Shown: piece by piece, positions 18,560 to 26,471 of the stretch
Position numbering within the stretch: position 1 is the first letter of the stretch
Layout: each line of letters starts with the position of its first letter
NCBI RefSeq assembly: GCF_008632125.1
Contig: NZ_VWRN01000053.1
Coordinates: 186,001 to 250,000, forward strand
DNA length: 64,000 bases
DNA from: Cupriavidus cauae
Lineage (GTDB): Bacteria; Pseudomonadota; Gammaproteobacteria; Burkholderiales; Burkholderiaceae
Reading direction: 5' to 3'
Made by a program: the position numbers and the translations under genes
Notes under the pieces: model-generated
Seen by the model: the letters and a program-made list of their open reading frames with translations, nothing else
Database searches by the model: none
What the model was told of the DNA's origin: nothing

Positions 18560-20185
18560 ATGCAGACCTTCGACTGGACCAATCCCTACCCCTCCGTGCG
18601 CATTCCGCTGTTCGCGCGCAACGTGGTATCGACCTCGCACCCGCTGGCCGCGCAGGCCGGCCTGCGCATGCTGCTCAAGGGCGGCAATGCGATCGACGCG
18701 GCAATCGCCGCCGCCGCCGCGATCACCATCGTCGAGCCGGTCTCCTGCGGCCTGGGCAGCGATGCCTTCGCGATCCTGTGGGACGGCAAGCAGCTGCACG
18801 GCCTGAACTCGTCGGGGGTGGCGCCGGCCGCATGGAATCCCGAGTACTTCCGCAACAAGTACGGCGAGGAAGGCAATGGCATCGCCAAGCGGCCGATCCG
18901 CGGCTGGGACAGCGTCACCGTGCCCGGCGTGGTGGCTGGCTGGGCCGCGCTGCACGAGCGCTTCGGCAAGCTGCCGTTCGCCGACCTGATGGAGCCGGCC
19001 ATCGAGATCGCCGAGCGCGGCTATGCCGTGCCGCCGATCGTCGCGCACAAGTGGGCCGCCGCGGTGCCGGACCTGAAGGACCAGCCGGGCTACGCCGACA
19101 CCTTCATGCCGAACGGCCGCGCGCCGCATACCGGCGAGAAGTTCGTGATGAAGGCCGCCGCCGAAACGCTGCGCCGCATCGGCGCCAGCGGCGGCCGGGA
19201 CTACTACGAAGGCCGGATCGCCGAGCGCATCGCCGCCTTCAGCAAGGAGTGCGGCGGCGCGATGACGCTGGCCGACCTGCGCGACTACCGTCCGGACTGG
19301 GTCGAGCCGATCCGCAAGTCCTATCGCGGCTACGAGATCCACGAGATTCCTCCCAACGGCCAGGGCATCGCCGCGCTGATGGCGCTCGGCATCCTGGACA
19401 ACTTCGACGTCGCCAACCTGCCAGTCGATTCGATCGACTCGCAGCATCTGCAGATCGAGGCGATGAAGCTGGCGTTCGCCGACCTGTACCGCTACGTGTC
19501 CGACCCGCGCAGCATGGAAGTCACGCCGGAGCAGATGCTCGACGACGCCTACCTGAAGTCGCGCGCCAGGCTGATCGACATGAAGCGCGCCACGCATTTC
19601 GACTTCGGCATGCCCAAGGTCGGGGGCACCATCTACCTGACCGCGGCCGACGAGAACGGCATGATGATCTCGTTCATCCAGTCGAACTACATGGGCTTCG
19701 GCTCCGGCGTGGTCGTGCCCGGCACCGGCATCAGCCTGCAGAACCGCGGCGTCGGCTTCTCGATGGATCCGAAGTCGCCCAATGTGGTGGCCGGCGGCAA
19801 GCGCCCGTTCCACACCATCATCCCGGCCTTCATGACGCGCAACGGCCAGCCGGTGATGAGCTTCGGCGTGATGGGTGGCGACATGCAGCCGCAGGGCCAT
19901 CTGCAGACCGTGGTGCGCATGCTCGACTACAAGCAGCAGCCGCAGGCGGCCTGCTGCGCGCCGCGCTGGAAGGTCAACCGCGACTTCACGCTGGACGTCG
20001 AGGCCACCATGAACGCTGCCACCGTCGCCGGCCTGAAGGACCGCGGCCACCAGCTCAAGTCGGTGGCCGACCCGTACATGGACTTCGGCTCGGGCCAGTT
20101 CATCTGGCGCCTGTCGGAAGACCCCGAGCACGGCTATGTCGCCGCCAGCGACAGCCGCCGGGACGGGCAGGCGGTGGGCTTCTGA
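18560..20185 (+). CDS. ggt: Gamma-glutamyltransferase family protein
   Basis: A 541-residue N-terminal-nucleophile hydrolase of the Ggt family, which cleaves gamma-glutamyl amides or transfers the glutamyl group. Motifs: STSHPLAAQAGLRMLLKGGNAIDAA near the N-terminus, EPVSCGLGSDAF, and the autocleavage/nucleophile region VGGTIYLTAADENG with the likely catalytic Thr357. FGVMGGDMQPQGHLQ is near the C-terminus. The usual Ggt nucleophile context is GDTTH; here it is GGTIY, so cleavage and substrate range may differ. No signal peptide is seen, so it appears cytoplasmic, unlike E. coli Ggt. Co-transcribed with the Bug receptor and followed by a terminator. Confidence 0.9.
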   Translation: MQTFDWTNPYPSVRIPLFARNVVSTSHPLAAQAGLRMLLKGGNAIDAAIAAAAAITIVEPVSCGLGSDAFAILWDGKQLHGLNSSGVAPAAWNPEYFRNKYGEEGNGIAKRPIRGWDSVTVPGVVAGWAALHERFGKLPFADLMEPAIEIAERGYAVPPIVAHKWAAAVPDLKDQPGYADTFMPNGRAPHTGEKFVMKAAAETLRRIGASGGRDYYEGRIAERIAAFSKECGGAMTLADLRDYRPDWVEPIRKSYRGYEIHEIPPNGQGIAALMALGILDNFDVANLPVDSIDSQHLQIEAMKLAFADLYRYVSDPRSMEVTPEQMLDDAYLKSRARLIDMKRATHFDFGMPKVGGTIYLTAADENGMMISFIQSNYMGFGSGVVVPGTGISLQNRGVGFSMDPKSPNVVAGGKRPFHTIIPAFMTRNGQPVMSFGVMGGDMQPQGHLQTVVRMLDYKQQPQAACCAPRWKVNRDFTLDVEATMNAATVAGLKDRGHQLKSVADPYMDFGSGQFIWRLSEDPEHGYVAASDSRRDGQAVGF

Positions 20186-20222
20186 CGGTCCCCCGCTCTC
20201 GCTGTCCCCTGGACACTCATTG

Positions 20223-20249
20223 CGCCGGCTCCATGCCGGCGTTTTTTTT
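20223..20249 (+). terminator. Rho-independent terminator after ggt
   Basis: CGCCGGC, loop TCCAT, GCCGGCG, then eight T. It ends the receptor-ggt transcript just before the toxin-antitoxin promoter. Confidence 0.93.
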
Positions 20250-20265
20250 GCTTCCCGACAATGCC

Positions 20266-20308
20266 TTGTGTATTCAAATCTCTCCATGTATAAACGATGT
20301 TGAAACAT
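20266..20308 (+). promoter_or_regulatory. mazEF promoter with an overlapping operator
   Basis: -35 TTGTGT (20266-20271), 17-bp spacer, -10 TATAAA (20289-20294). A perfect dyad ATGTT-GA-AACAT (20297-20308) covers the expected transcription start. Such a dyad is where an AbrB-type antitoxin or its complex with the toxin would bind to autorepress; the binding itself is inference. Confidence 0.75.
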
Positions 20309-20347
20309 TCCCACCACGACCCGATACTTGCGCCACAGGAGGCTCAA

Positions 20348-20602
20348 ATGGCCAAAGCAGCCAGACTGACCATCCAGAAATGGGGAAATAGCCTTGCCGT
20401 CAGGATCCCCTCCGCGGTAGCGAGGTCGGCGCGCTTTGTAGAAGGACAGGAGGTCGAGGTGCAGGTGGAAGAGGTGGGAGTGACCGTCAAGCCTGTGGGA
20501 AAGCGGGCCATGACGCTTGACGAGAAGCTGGCCTTGTTTGACCCGGCCGTCCACGGCGGAGAAGTCATGGTGGCGCCACCGGTCGGTGCGGAGGCGATGT
20601 AG
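20348..20602 (+). CDS. mazE: MazE-type antitoxin (AbrB/SpoVT fold)
   Basis: An 84-residue antitoxin. The N-terminal swapped-hairpin DNA-binding domain reads LTIQKWGNSLAVRIPSAVARSARFVEGQEVEV (residues about 7-38). The C-terminal part (KLALFDPAVHGGEVMV) is the usual acidic, extended toxin-binding tail. A perfect AGGAGG lies 5 nt before the ATG. It neutralises the ribonuclease encoded 2 bp downstream and likely represses the operon through the dyad at 20297-20308. Confidence 0.93.
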   Translation: MAKAARLTIQKWGNSLAVRIPSAVARSARFVEGQEVEVQVEEVGVTVKPVGKRAMTLDEKLALFDPAVHGGEVMVAPPVGAEAM

Positions 20603-20604
20603 CG

Positions 20605-20967
20605 ATGCCGAAGAGCGCGTGGGTACCCGATCGCCGCGATATTGTGTGGATCGAATGCAGCCCGCAGATCGGGCGGGAAATGAAAGACCGACACCCGTTG
20701 CTCGTCTTGTCGCCACGGGCGTTCAATGAAAAAACCGGCCTGGTCATCGGCTTGCCGATGACGACGGCCGCCTACAACGAGACCAACCCGTTTGCCATCA
20801 AGCTCGAAGGTGTCGGCAAGCTGTCGGCCTACATCCTCGCGCATCAGCCAAAAACCTTCGACTGGCGCGGCCGGCACGCCAAGCCCCATCCCTGGAAGCA
20901 GGCACCGCCGGATGCCTTCGCGGCGGCGTGCGAGCAATTGAATCAGATCGTCTGTCTGTGCGGCTGA
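20605..20967 (+). CDS. mazF: MazF/PemK-type endoribonuclease toxin
   Basis: A 120-residue mRNA interferase of the PemK/MazF family. It starts with the family pattern VPDRRDIVWIECSPQIGREMKDRHPLLVLSP, and LVIGLPMTTA and ILAHQPKTFDWRGR follow (the Arg and the Ser/Thr of the active site lie in these regions). Its start is 2 nt after the mazE stop, so translation is coupled. Full length and apparently intact. Cleavage specificity cannot be read from the sequence. Confidence 0.93.
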   Translation: MPKSAWVPDRRDIVWIECSPQIGREMKDRHPLLVLSPRAFNEKTGLVIGLPMTTAAYNETNPFAIKLEGVGKLSAYILAHQPKTFDWRGRHAKPHPWKQAPPDAFAAACEQLNQIVCLCG

Positions 20968-21070
20968 TGCGAGGATGGGAACTGGCCTGATGCCGGGCTA
21001 GCGAACTGTATATGGCTCGGGCGCGCCATCGTCCTACACTGGCACCCTGTCCCTACCCGATGCCACCGCC

Positions 21071-21940
21071 ATGTCCAGCTACGCCTTCCGCCTGCTCAAT
21101 GTCTTTGCCGAATCGACCTTCGGCGGCAATCCCCTGTGCGTGTTCGAGGACGGGCGCGGGCTGGACGACGCGACCATGCAGGCGCTGGCGCTGCAGTTCA
21201 ATCTGTCCGAGACGACCTTCATCCTGCCCTCGGAGCGGGCCGACGCGATGGTGCGGATCTTCACGCCCGGCTACGAGATGCGCTTCGCCGGCCATCCGAC
21301 GCTGGGCACCGCGCATGCGGTACGGGCGCTGCGCGGCACCGGCGATGCGCTGACGCTCGAGTTCAAGGCCGGCCTGGTACCGGTGCGCGCGCACGGCGAT
21401 GTCTGGACCTTCACGGCGCCGCATCGCGGCCAGCCAAGGACCGCGCCGGCGCAACTGCCGGATGCGGAAGTGGCCGCGCTGCTCGGGCTGCGAGCCGATG
21501 ATCTGGCCGGCTCGCCGATCTGGGTCGATACCGGCGCCGACCAGCTGCTGGTGCCGCTGAACAGCCCGGACGCCGTGCGCCGCGCGGCGCCCGACGGCAG
21601 CCGCCTGGACGCCTGGCCAGCCAGCAGCCTCGGCCGCAAGACCGCCTATCTGTTCGCCTTCGACCCGCAGCAGCCGGGGCGCGTGGTAGCGCGCTACTTC
21701 TTCACCAAGCAGGGCGGCGGCGTGGCCGAGGACCCGGGCACCGGCTCGGCCTGCGCCAACCTGGGGGGCTGGCTGCTGGCCACCGGCCATGCCTTGCCGG
21801 CCCGCTACGAGATCGCGCAGGGCGACCTGGTCGAGCGGCCCTGCCGGCTGCGGCTGGAGGTCGATGCCGACGATGGCGAGGGCGCGATCCGCGTCGGCGG
21901 CCGCGTGATCGAGATCGGCCGCGGCACCGTCACGCTGTAG
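21071..21940 (+). CDS. PhzF family isomerase-like protein
   Basis: A 289-residue member of the PhzF/diaminopimelate-epimerase fold. Motifs: FRLLNVFAESTFGGNPLCVFED at the N-terminus, QFNLSETTFILP with the conserved catalytic Glu (about residue 45), RIFTPGYEMRFAGHPTLGTA, and DPGTGSACANLGGWL in the second lobe. No phenazine genes are nearby, so this is one of the widespread PhzF homologues of unknown substrate. A possible -10 TACACT lies at 21035-21040. Single gene. Confidence 0.93.
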   Translation: MSSYAFRLLNVFAESTFGGNPLCVFEDGRGLDDATMQALALQFNLSETTFILPSERADAMVRIFTPGYEMRFAGHPTLGTAHAVRALRGTGDALTLEFKAGLVPVRAHGDVWTFTAPHRGQPRTAPAQLPDAEVAALLGLRADDLAGSPIWVDTGADQLLVPLNSPDAVRRAAPDGSRLDAWPASSLGRKTAYLFAFDPQQPGRVVARYFFTKQGGGVAEDPGTGSACANLGGWLLATGHALPARYEIAQGDLVERPCRLRLEVDADDGEGAIRVGGRVIEIGRGTVTL

Positions 21941-21954
21941 ACTTGCCGTTGCCG

Positions 21955-22025
21955 CGCACGGCGTCCAACGCGCACGATCCACCCGATCCGCCGCACTGCG
22001 CCCAACGCGCACGGTCCACCCCGTT
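21955..22025. repeat. Imperfect direct repeat between the phzF-like and FMN-binding genes
   Basis: Two copies of about 38 bp sharing CAACGCGCACG and TCCACCC, then CCG, at roughly 21964-22025. They lie directly downstream of the phzF-like stop codon. Confidence 0.5.
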
Positions 22026-22065
22026 CCGCCCTGCTCTTCCACCTCGCTCCGACCGCCAATCCGCC

Positions 22066-22683
22066 ATGACCGACCACACCATCACCACGCTGGCAGACCT
22101 GGAAACGCACTACGGCAAACCCGCGCCGGCCTCGCTGGCCAAGGAAGTCGATTACCTGCACCCGCACTACCGCGCCTTCGTCGAGGCCTCGCCGTTCTGC
22201 CTGCTGTCGACGGTGGCCGACGGCATGGCCGAATGCTCGCCGCGCGGCGACGCGCCGGGCTTCGTCAAGGTGCTGGACGACCGCACGCTGCTGCTGCCGG
22301 ACCGCCGCGGCAATAACCGCATCGACAGCCTGCGCAACATCCTGGCCGACCCGCGCGTCGGCCTGCTGTTCCTCGTGCCGGGCGTCGACGAGACGCTGCG
22401 CGTGGCGGGCACGGCGACGATTTCGACCGATCCCGAGCTGATCGCCCAATGCACGGTCGACGGCAAGGCGCCCTCCACCGTGCTGCTGATCGCGATCCGC
22501 TCGGTGTTCTTCCAGTGCGCCCGCGCGCTGGTGCGTTCGCGCCTGTGGTCGCCGGAGGCGCAGATTCCGCGCAGCGCGCTGCCGAGCACCGGCACCATCC
22601 TGGCGACGCTGAGCCGCGATGCGATCGACGGCCGCGCGTACGACGCCGAACTGCCGCAGCGGATCCGCCAGACGCTGTACTGA
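22066..22683 (+). CDS. Pyridoxamine 5'-phosphate oxidase-like FMN-binding protein (MSMEG_1061 type)
   Basis: A 205-residue split-barrel flavin protein. Family features are HYRAFVEASPFCLLSTVADGMAECSPRGDAPGF, DRTLLLPDRRGNNRIDSLRNI and the later CARALVRSRLW. It belongs to the group named pyridoxamine 5'-phosphate oxidase family, MSMEG_1061-like, whose substrate is unknown. It is not the biosynthetic PdxH, which is at 47866. Its stop codon is immediately followed by a remarkable repeat tract. Start ATG 22066 fits family length. Confidence 0.88.
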   Translation: MTDHTITTLADLETHYGKPAPASLAKEVDYLHPHYRAFVEASPFCLLSTVADGMAECSPRGDAPGFVKVLDDRTLLLPDRRGNNRIDSLRNILADPRVGLLFLVPGVDETLRVAGTATISTDPELIAQCTVDGKAPSTVLLIAIRSVFFQCARALVRSRLWSPEAQIPRSALPSTGTILATLSRDAIDGRAYDAELPQRIRQTLY

Positions 22684-22842
22684 GGGCCGTGGGGCTTGGG
22701 GGCCGTGGGGCTTGGGGGCCGTGGGGCCGTGGGGCCTCGAAGCCTCGAAGCCCCGGGGTCTCGGGTCTCGGGGTCTCGGGGTCTCGGGGTCTCGGGGTCT
22801 CGGGGTCTCGGGGTCTCCGGGTCTCGGGGTCTCGGGGTTGCG
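22684..22842. repeat. Double tandem-repeat tract (16-bp and 8-bp units)
   Basis: Immediately after a stop codon: GGGCCGTGGGGCTTGG twice plus a degenerate third unit (22684-22734). After CCTCGAAG repeats come ten GTCTC cores, mostly in 8-bp GGGTCTCG units (about 22756-22842). Every unit is nearly identical, which points to recent slippage. There are no spacers, so it is not a CRISPR array. The rest of the gap to 23035 shows no gene. Confidence 0.92.
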
Positions 22843-23035
22843 GGTTCTCGGCGGCGTGGCGGCGCGCGTCTCGGGGCCGCGGGACCGCGCGAGCGAGGGG
22901 CGCAAGACCACACCTGCCCCATAACCCCGTGTTAAGCCGGTGCGATAAAACGGCATACGACATGGGGAGTGGCGCTCCTTACACTGGGCCTTGCCCGTGC
23001 GCTCCACCGTTCGAGCGGCACGCGGCGGGAGGCCC

Positions 23036-24811
23036 ATGAACGATATCGTCGACCTGCTCGAGACCCGGGCCCGCGAACAACCGGATCGGCTGCTGCTGGC
23101 CTGGGAGCCATTCGAAGGCCCCGCGCGCGAATGGACGCGCGGCGCATTCCTCGATGACGTCCGCCGCGTCGCCGGCGGACTGGCCCGGCGCGGCGTGCGG
23201 CCCGGCGATCGCGTGCTGCTGCATGCCAACAACTGTCCCGAATTCCTGCTGACCTGGTTCGCCTGCGCCTGGCGGGGCGCGGTGTGCGTGGTGCTCAATC
23301 CCAAGTCGGCAAGCGACGAGCTGGCCTTCTTCGCCGACCACACCGGCGCGGTCGGCATCGTGACGCAGCGCGGCTTGCCCGGTACGCCTCCTTCCCTCCA
23401 TTCCGGCGCTCACCACCTTCGCTGGCAGATCGTCATCGATGCGGACGATGCCGACCATGCCCACGATGCGGACGATGCCGACCATGCCGACGATGCGGCC
23501 CATGCAATCGGCTTCGAGTCGTTGCACGATGCCCCGATCGAACGCGCGCGATTGGACTCGCTTGCGCCCGGCAGCATGATGTTCACCTCCGGCACCTCGT
23601 CGCGCCCGAAGGCCGTGGTCTGGTCGCGCGCGAACGCGCTATGGGCGGCGCAATTGTGTGCCGCCGGCATCGGCCTGCTGTCCTCCGATATCGTCCTGAT
23701 CCCGCTGCCGCTCTATCACGTCGTGGGCCTGGCCTGGAGCGTGCTGCCGGCCCTGCAGGCAGGCGCGGCCATCGTGCTGCAGCCGCGCTTCTCGGCGAGC
23801 CGCTTCTGGCCGATGGCGCTGGCGCGGCGCTGCACCTTTGCCCCGCACGTCCAGTTCACCAGTGCGGCGCTGTTCCGCCAGCCGGTCCCGCCGGCCCACC
23901 ATTTCCGGCTGTGGTGCAACTCGGTCTGGCTGCCGGACCACGAGCGGCATTTCCGCGTGCCGATCCTCGGCTGGTGGGGCATGACCGAACTGGTCGCGCC
24001 CGGCATCCTGGGACGCGCGAACCGGCCGGTCGCCCCGGGCGCCATTGGCCTGGTCGCACCGGGCTATGCGGCCCGGATGGCAGACAGCCACAGCATGTCG
24101 CTGGCGCCGGGCGAGGTCGGCGAGCTCGAGATCCTCGGCGAGCGCGGGCGGACATTGTTTGCCGGCTACTTCAACGACGAGGATGCCAACGCGGCCGCCT
24201 TCACCGCAGACGGCTGGTTCCGCACCGGCGATCGCATGAAGGTTCACGCCGACGGCTCGATCCAGTTTCTGGAGCGGGCGCGCGATGTGATCAAGTGCGG
24301 CGGCGAAGGCGTGTCGCCGGCGGAAGTCGAACGCGTGGTCCGCGCGGTGCCGGGCGTGGCCGACGTCTCGGTCGTGGGCCGCGCGGATGGCGCGATGGGC
24401 GAGGTCGCGGTGGCCTTCGTGGTGCCGGCCGATCCGAACGCTGCCACCGAAGCGTTGTCCCGCGCGATCGACGCGGCGTGCCGCGCGCAGCTCGCCGGCT
24501 TCAAGGTGCCGCGCGAGATCCGGTTTCTGGCCAGCCTGCCGCTGGTCGGCATCAACAAGGTCGCCAAGGGCCAACTGCGCCGCCTTGCCGCGCGGACCGA
24601 CACCGACACCGACACCGACACCAGCACCGGCACCGGCACCGGCACCGGCACCAGCAGCACCGGCACCGGCACCGGCACCGGCACCGGCTCCGGCACCGAC
24701 ACCAGCACCGGCACCAGCAGCACCGGTACCGGCTCCGGCTGCGGCACCAGGACCGTGACCGACGACCGCGACCGCGATTTGCCAGCCCGAGCCAAAGGAG
24801 GCCCAGCATGA
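23036..24811 (+). CDS. AMP-forming acyl-CoA ligase with repeat-encoded insert and Thr/Gly tail
   Basis: A 591-residue ANL-superfamily enzyme that activates a carboxylate as acyl-AMP and then acyl-CoA. Motifs: P-loop MMFTSGTSSRPKAVV (about residues 181-195), LGWWGMTE, DGWFRTGD, ERARDVIKCGGEGVSPAEVE and the C-terminal Lys in INKVAKGQL. It has two abnormal parts. Residues about 135-157 are Asp/Ala/His repeats (DADDADH) encoded by a 9-bp-based repeat. Residues about 521-573 are a Thr-Asp/Thr-Gly/Thr-Ser tail encoded by 6-bp ACCGGC/ACCGAC units beyond the normal end of the fold. The stop codon overlaps the next start (ATGA). GGGAGG precedes ATG 23036 at a short 3-nt spacing. Confidence 0.9.
   Translation: MNDIVDLLETRAREQPDRLLLAWEPFEGPAREWTRGAFLDDVRRVAGGLARRGVRPGDRVLLHANNCPEFLLTWFACAWRGAVCVVLNPKSASDELAFFADHTGAVGIVTQRGLPGTPPSLHSGAHHLRWQIVIDADDADHAHDADDADHADDAAHAIGFESLHDAPIERARLDSLAPGSMMFTSGTSSRPKAVVWSRANALWAAQLCAAGIGLLSSDIVLIPLPLYHVVGLAWSVLPALQAGAAIVLQPRFSASRFWPMALARRCTFAPHVQFTSAALFRQPVPPAHHFRLWCNSVWLPDHERHFRVPILGWWGMTELVAPGILGRANRPVAPGAIGLVAPGYAARMADSHSMSLAPGEVGELEILGERGRTLFAGYFNDEDANAAAFTADGWFRTGDRMKVHADGSIQFLERARDVIKCGGEGVSPAEVERVVRAVPGVADVSVVGRADGAMGEVAVAFVVPADPNAATEALSRAIDAACRAQLAGFKVPREIRFLASLPLVGINKVAKGQLRRLAARTDTDTDTDTSTGTGTGTGTSSTGTGTGTGTGSGTDTSTGTSSTGTGSGCGTRTVTDDRDRDLPARAKGGPA
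24596..24745. repeat. Hexanucleotide ACCGRC array inside the CoA ligase gene
   Basis: About 25 near-identical 6-bp units (ACCGAC, ACCGGC, ACCAGC), read in frame as Thr-X dipeptides. The purity of the array at the DNA level implies replication slippage rather than protein-level selection alone. Confidence 0.93.
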
Positions 24812-25776
24812 AAGCCATCGTCACGCTCCTGTCCATGATGCTGGCCTGCGGCGGCTCGGCGCTGGCCGAGGAGTTTCCAACGCGCACCGTCACGCTGGTG
24901 GTGCCGGCCGCGCCCGGCGGACCGAGCGACGCGCTGGCGCGCACGCTGGCCGAGAAACTGAAGACCACGCTCGGCCAGAGCGTCGTCACCGAGAACCGCG
25001 GCGGCGCCAACGGCACCATCGGGGTCAACTCGGTGGTGCGCAGCAAGGCCGATGGCCATACGGTGCTGTTCTCGGTCGACGGGCCGCTGACCACCATTCC
25101 GGCGCTGATGCCGGACACGCCCTACGATGCGTCGCGCGACCTGATGCCGGTGGCGATCGTCGGCGATGGCGGCGACGTGGTGCTGGCGGTGCCGGCGGAT
25201 TCGCCCGCGAAGACGGCGCAGGAACTGGCGGCGCTGCTGCGCCAGCGGCCGGACAAGGCCAACTATGTATCGTCCGGCGCCGGCTTTCCCAGCCATGTCG
25301 TCGGCGAACTTTACAAGCGCGAGGCCAAGGCATCGGCCCAGCATGTGCCGATGAAGGGTGCCGGCGCGGCGATGGTGGAACTGCTGTCCGGCCGCTACAG
25401 CTTCTCGTTCCCGCCCGCGAGCCTGGCGATCTTGCAGCAGAAGGCCGGCAAGATCCGCGTGCTGGCCGTGGCGGGCGAGCGCCGCAACACGCTGTTCCCG
25501 GACGTGCCCACGCTGGCCGAAGCGGGTTACCCCGATATCGCCGCCCCCGGCTACTGGATCGCGACCTATGTGCCGGCCGCCACGCCGCGCGCGACGGTGG
25601 AACGGCTCGCGGCCGCCATCCGCGGCGTCACCCACGCGCCGGACTTCGCGCCGCTGCTGCAGGCGCAGGGCATGGTCGCCTCGGACCTGTCGCCCGAGCA
25701 GATCCGCGCGCGCGTGCAGCGCGAATCCGCATACTGGCGGCGGACCATCGAGCAACTGAACATCAGGATGGAATGA
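24808..25776 (+). CDS. Bug/TctC family periplasmic solute-binding receptor
   Basis: A 322-residue receptor. The signal peptide is AIVTLLSMMLACGGSALAEE (cleavage near residue 20). Mature motifs: FPTRTVTLVVPAAPGGPSDALAR, VVTENRGGANGTIGVNSV, NYVSSGAGFPSHVVGELYK and HVPMKGAGAAMVELLSG. AAGGAG lies 7 nt before the ATG, and the start overlaps the ligase stop by 4 bases, so it is translationally coupled to a CoA ligase. A DsbA-fold isomerase follows 7 bp on. The three genes look like one catabolic operon for a carboxylic acid, probably aromatic (inference). Confidence 0.94.
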   Translation: MKAIVTLLSMMLACGGSALAEEFPTRTVTLVVPAAPGGPSDALARTLAEKLKTTLGQSVVTENRGGANGTIGVNSVVRSKADGHTVLFSVDGPLTTIPALMPDTPYDASRDLMPVAIVGDGGDVVLAVPADSPAKTAQELAALLRQRPDKANYVSSGAGFPSHVVGELYKREAKASAQHVPMKGAGAAMVELLSGRYSFSFPPASLAILQQKAGKIRVLAVAGERRNTLFPDVPTLAEAGYPDIAAPGYWIATYVPAATPRATVERLAAAIRGVTHAPDFAPLLQAQGMVASDLSPEQIRARVQRESAYWRRTIEQLNIRME

Positions 25777-25783
25777 GGCGGCG

Positions 25784-26386
25784 ATGGCCAGTCCCATCGA
25801 TTTCTATTTCGACTTCATCTCGCCCTACGGCTACTTCGGCTCGACGCAGATCGATGCGCTCGCGGCCCGTCATGGCCGCACCGTGGTGTGGCGCCCTTTC
25901 CTGCTTGGCGTCACGGTGGTCAAGATCATGGGTCTGAAGCCGCTGATGGAGACGCCGCTGAAGTCGGACTATCTGCGGCTCGACAAGCCCCGCATGGCGC
26001 GGATATTGGGCGTGCCCTTCGTCCAGCGCGATATGCGCGGCGTCAGCTCGGTCAAGGCCTCACGGGCCTTCCTGGCACTGGACGAACGCGATCCGGCGCA
26101 GGCGAAGCGCTTCGCGCAGCGGGTCTTCGCCAGGCTGTGGGCGCGCGGGGAGGACATCACGGATCTCGACGCGGTGCTGGAGGAAGCCGCGGCGGTCGGC
26201 GCCGATACCGGCTGGCTGGCGGCCGAGATCGCCTCGCCCGAGGGCAAGCGACGGCTCGAAGCGGCGGTGGACCATGCCGTTGCGCAAGGCGTCTTCGGCG
26301 CGCCCTTCTTTATCGTCGACGGCGAGCCGGTGTGGGGCGTCGATCGGCTGTGGCTGGTGGAACGGCTGCTGAACAAGTCGGCCTGA
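25784..26386 (+). CDS. 2-hydroxychromene-2-carboxylate isomerase family protein (DsbA fold)
   Basis: A 200-residue thioredoxin-fold protein of the HCCA isomerase/kappa-class GST type. The N-terminus IDFYFDFISPYGYFGSTQI has the Ser of the SPY motif that replaces the redox Cys, so it should be a glutathione-dependent isomerase rather than an oxidoreductase. The C-terminal FGAPFFIVDGEPVWGVDRL is diagnostic. Such enzymes act in naphthalene- and other aromatic-ring degradation. Last gene of the ligase-receptor-isomerase operon, 7 bp after the receptor. Confidence 0.92.
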   Translation: MASPIDFYFDFISPYGYFGSTQIDALAARHGRTVVWRPFLLGVTVVKIMGLKPLMETPLKSDYLRLDKPRMARILGVPFVQRDMRGVSSVKASRAFLALDERDPAQAKRFAQRVFARLWARGEDITDLDAVLEEAAAVGADTGWLAAEIASPEGKRRLEAAVDHAVAQGVFGAPFFIVDGEPVWGVDRLWLVERLLNKSA

Positions 26387-26396
26387 GAACCGATGC

Positions 26397-26470
26397 TGGA
26401 AGTGCGGGGGCTCAAACGAGGCCTGAAAGGAGACCTCAAACGAAACCACAAGCGGGGCGTCAGGCGAGGC
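26397..26470. repeat. Degenerate repeats between convergent genes
   Basis: Five near-copies of a CTCAAACGAGGCCTGAAAGGA-like unit of about 16-20 bp between the isomerase and tetR genes. No intrinsic terminator is visible. Confidence 0.5.
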
Positions 26471-26471
26471 C

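Noticed and set aside
17528-20716. A 1062-codon open frame on the minus strand covering the Bug receptor and ggt genes
   Set aside because: It is antisense to two clearly homologous genes, has no family similarity and is His/Arg/Gln-rich, as expected from the high GC content. The same applies to long antisense frames over kynBUA (59338-62259), tctA (14892-16565), alaS (2942-5842) and the DUF72-upstream region (47815-50187).
22756-22842. CRISPR-like array (also 50131-50186 and 55183-55290)
   Set aside because: Units of 8 bp abut each other with no spacers and there are no cas genes; these are simple tandem repeats.
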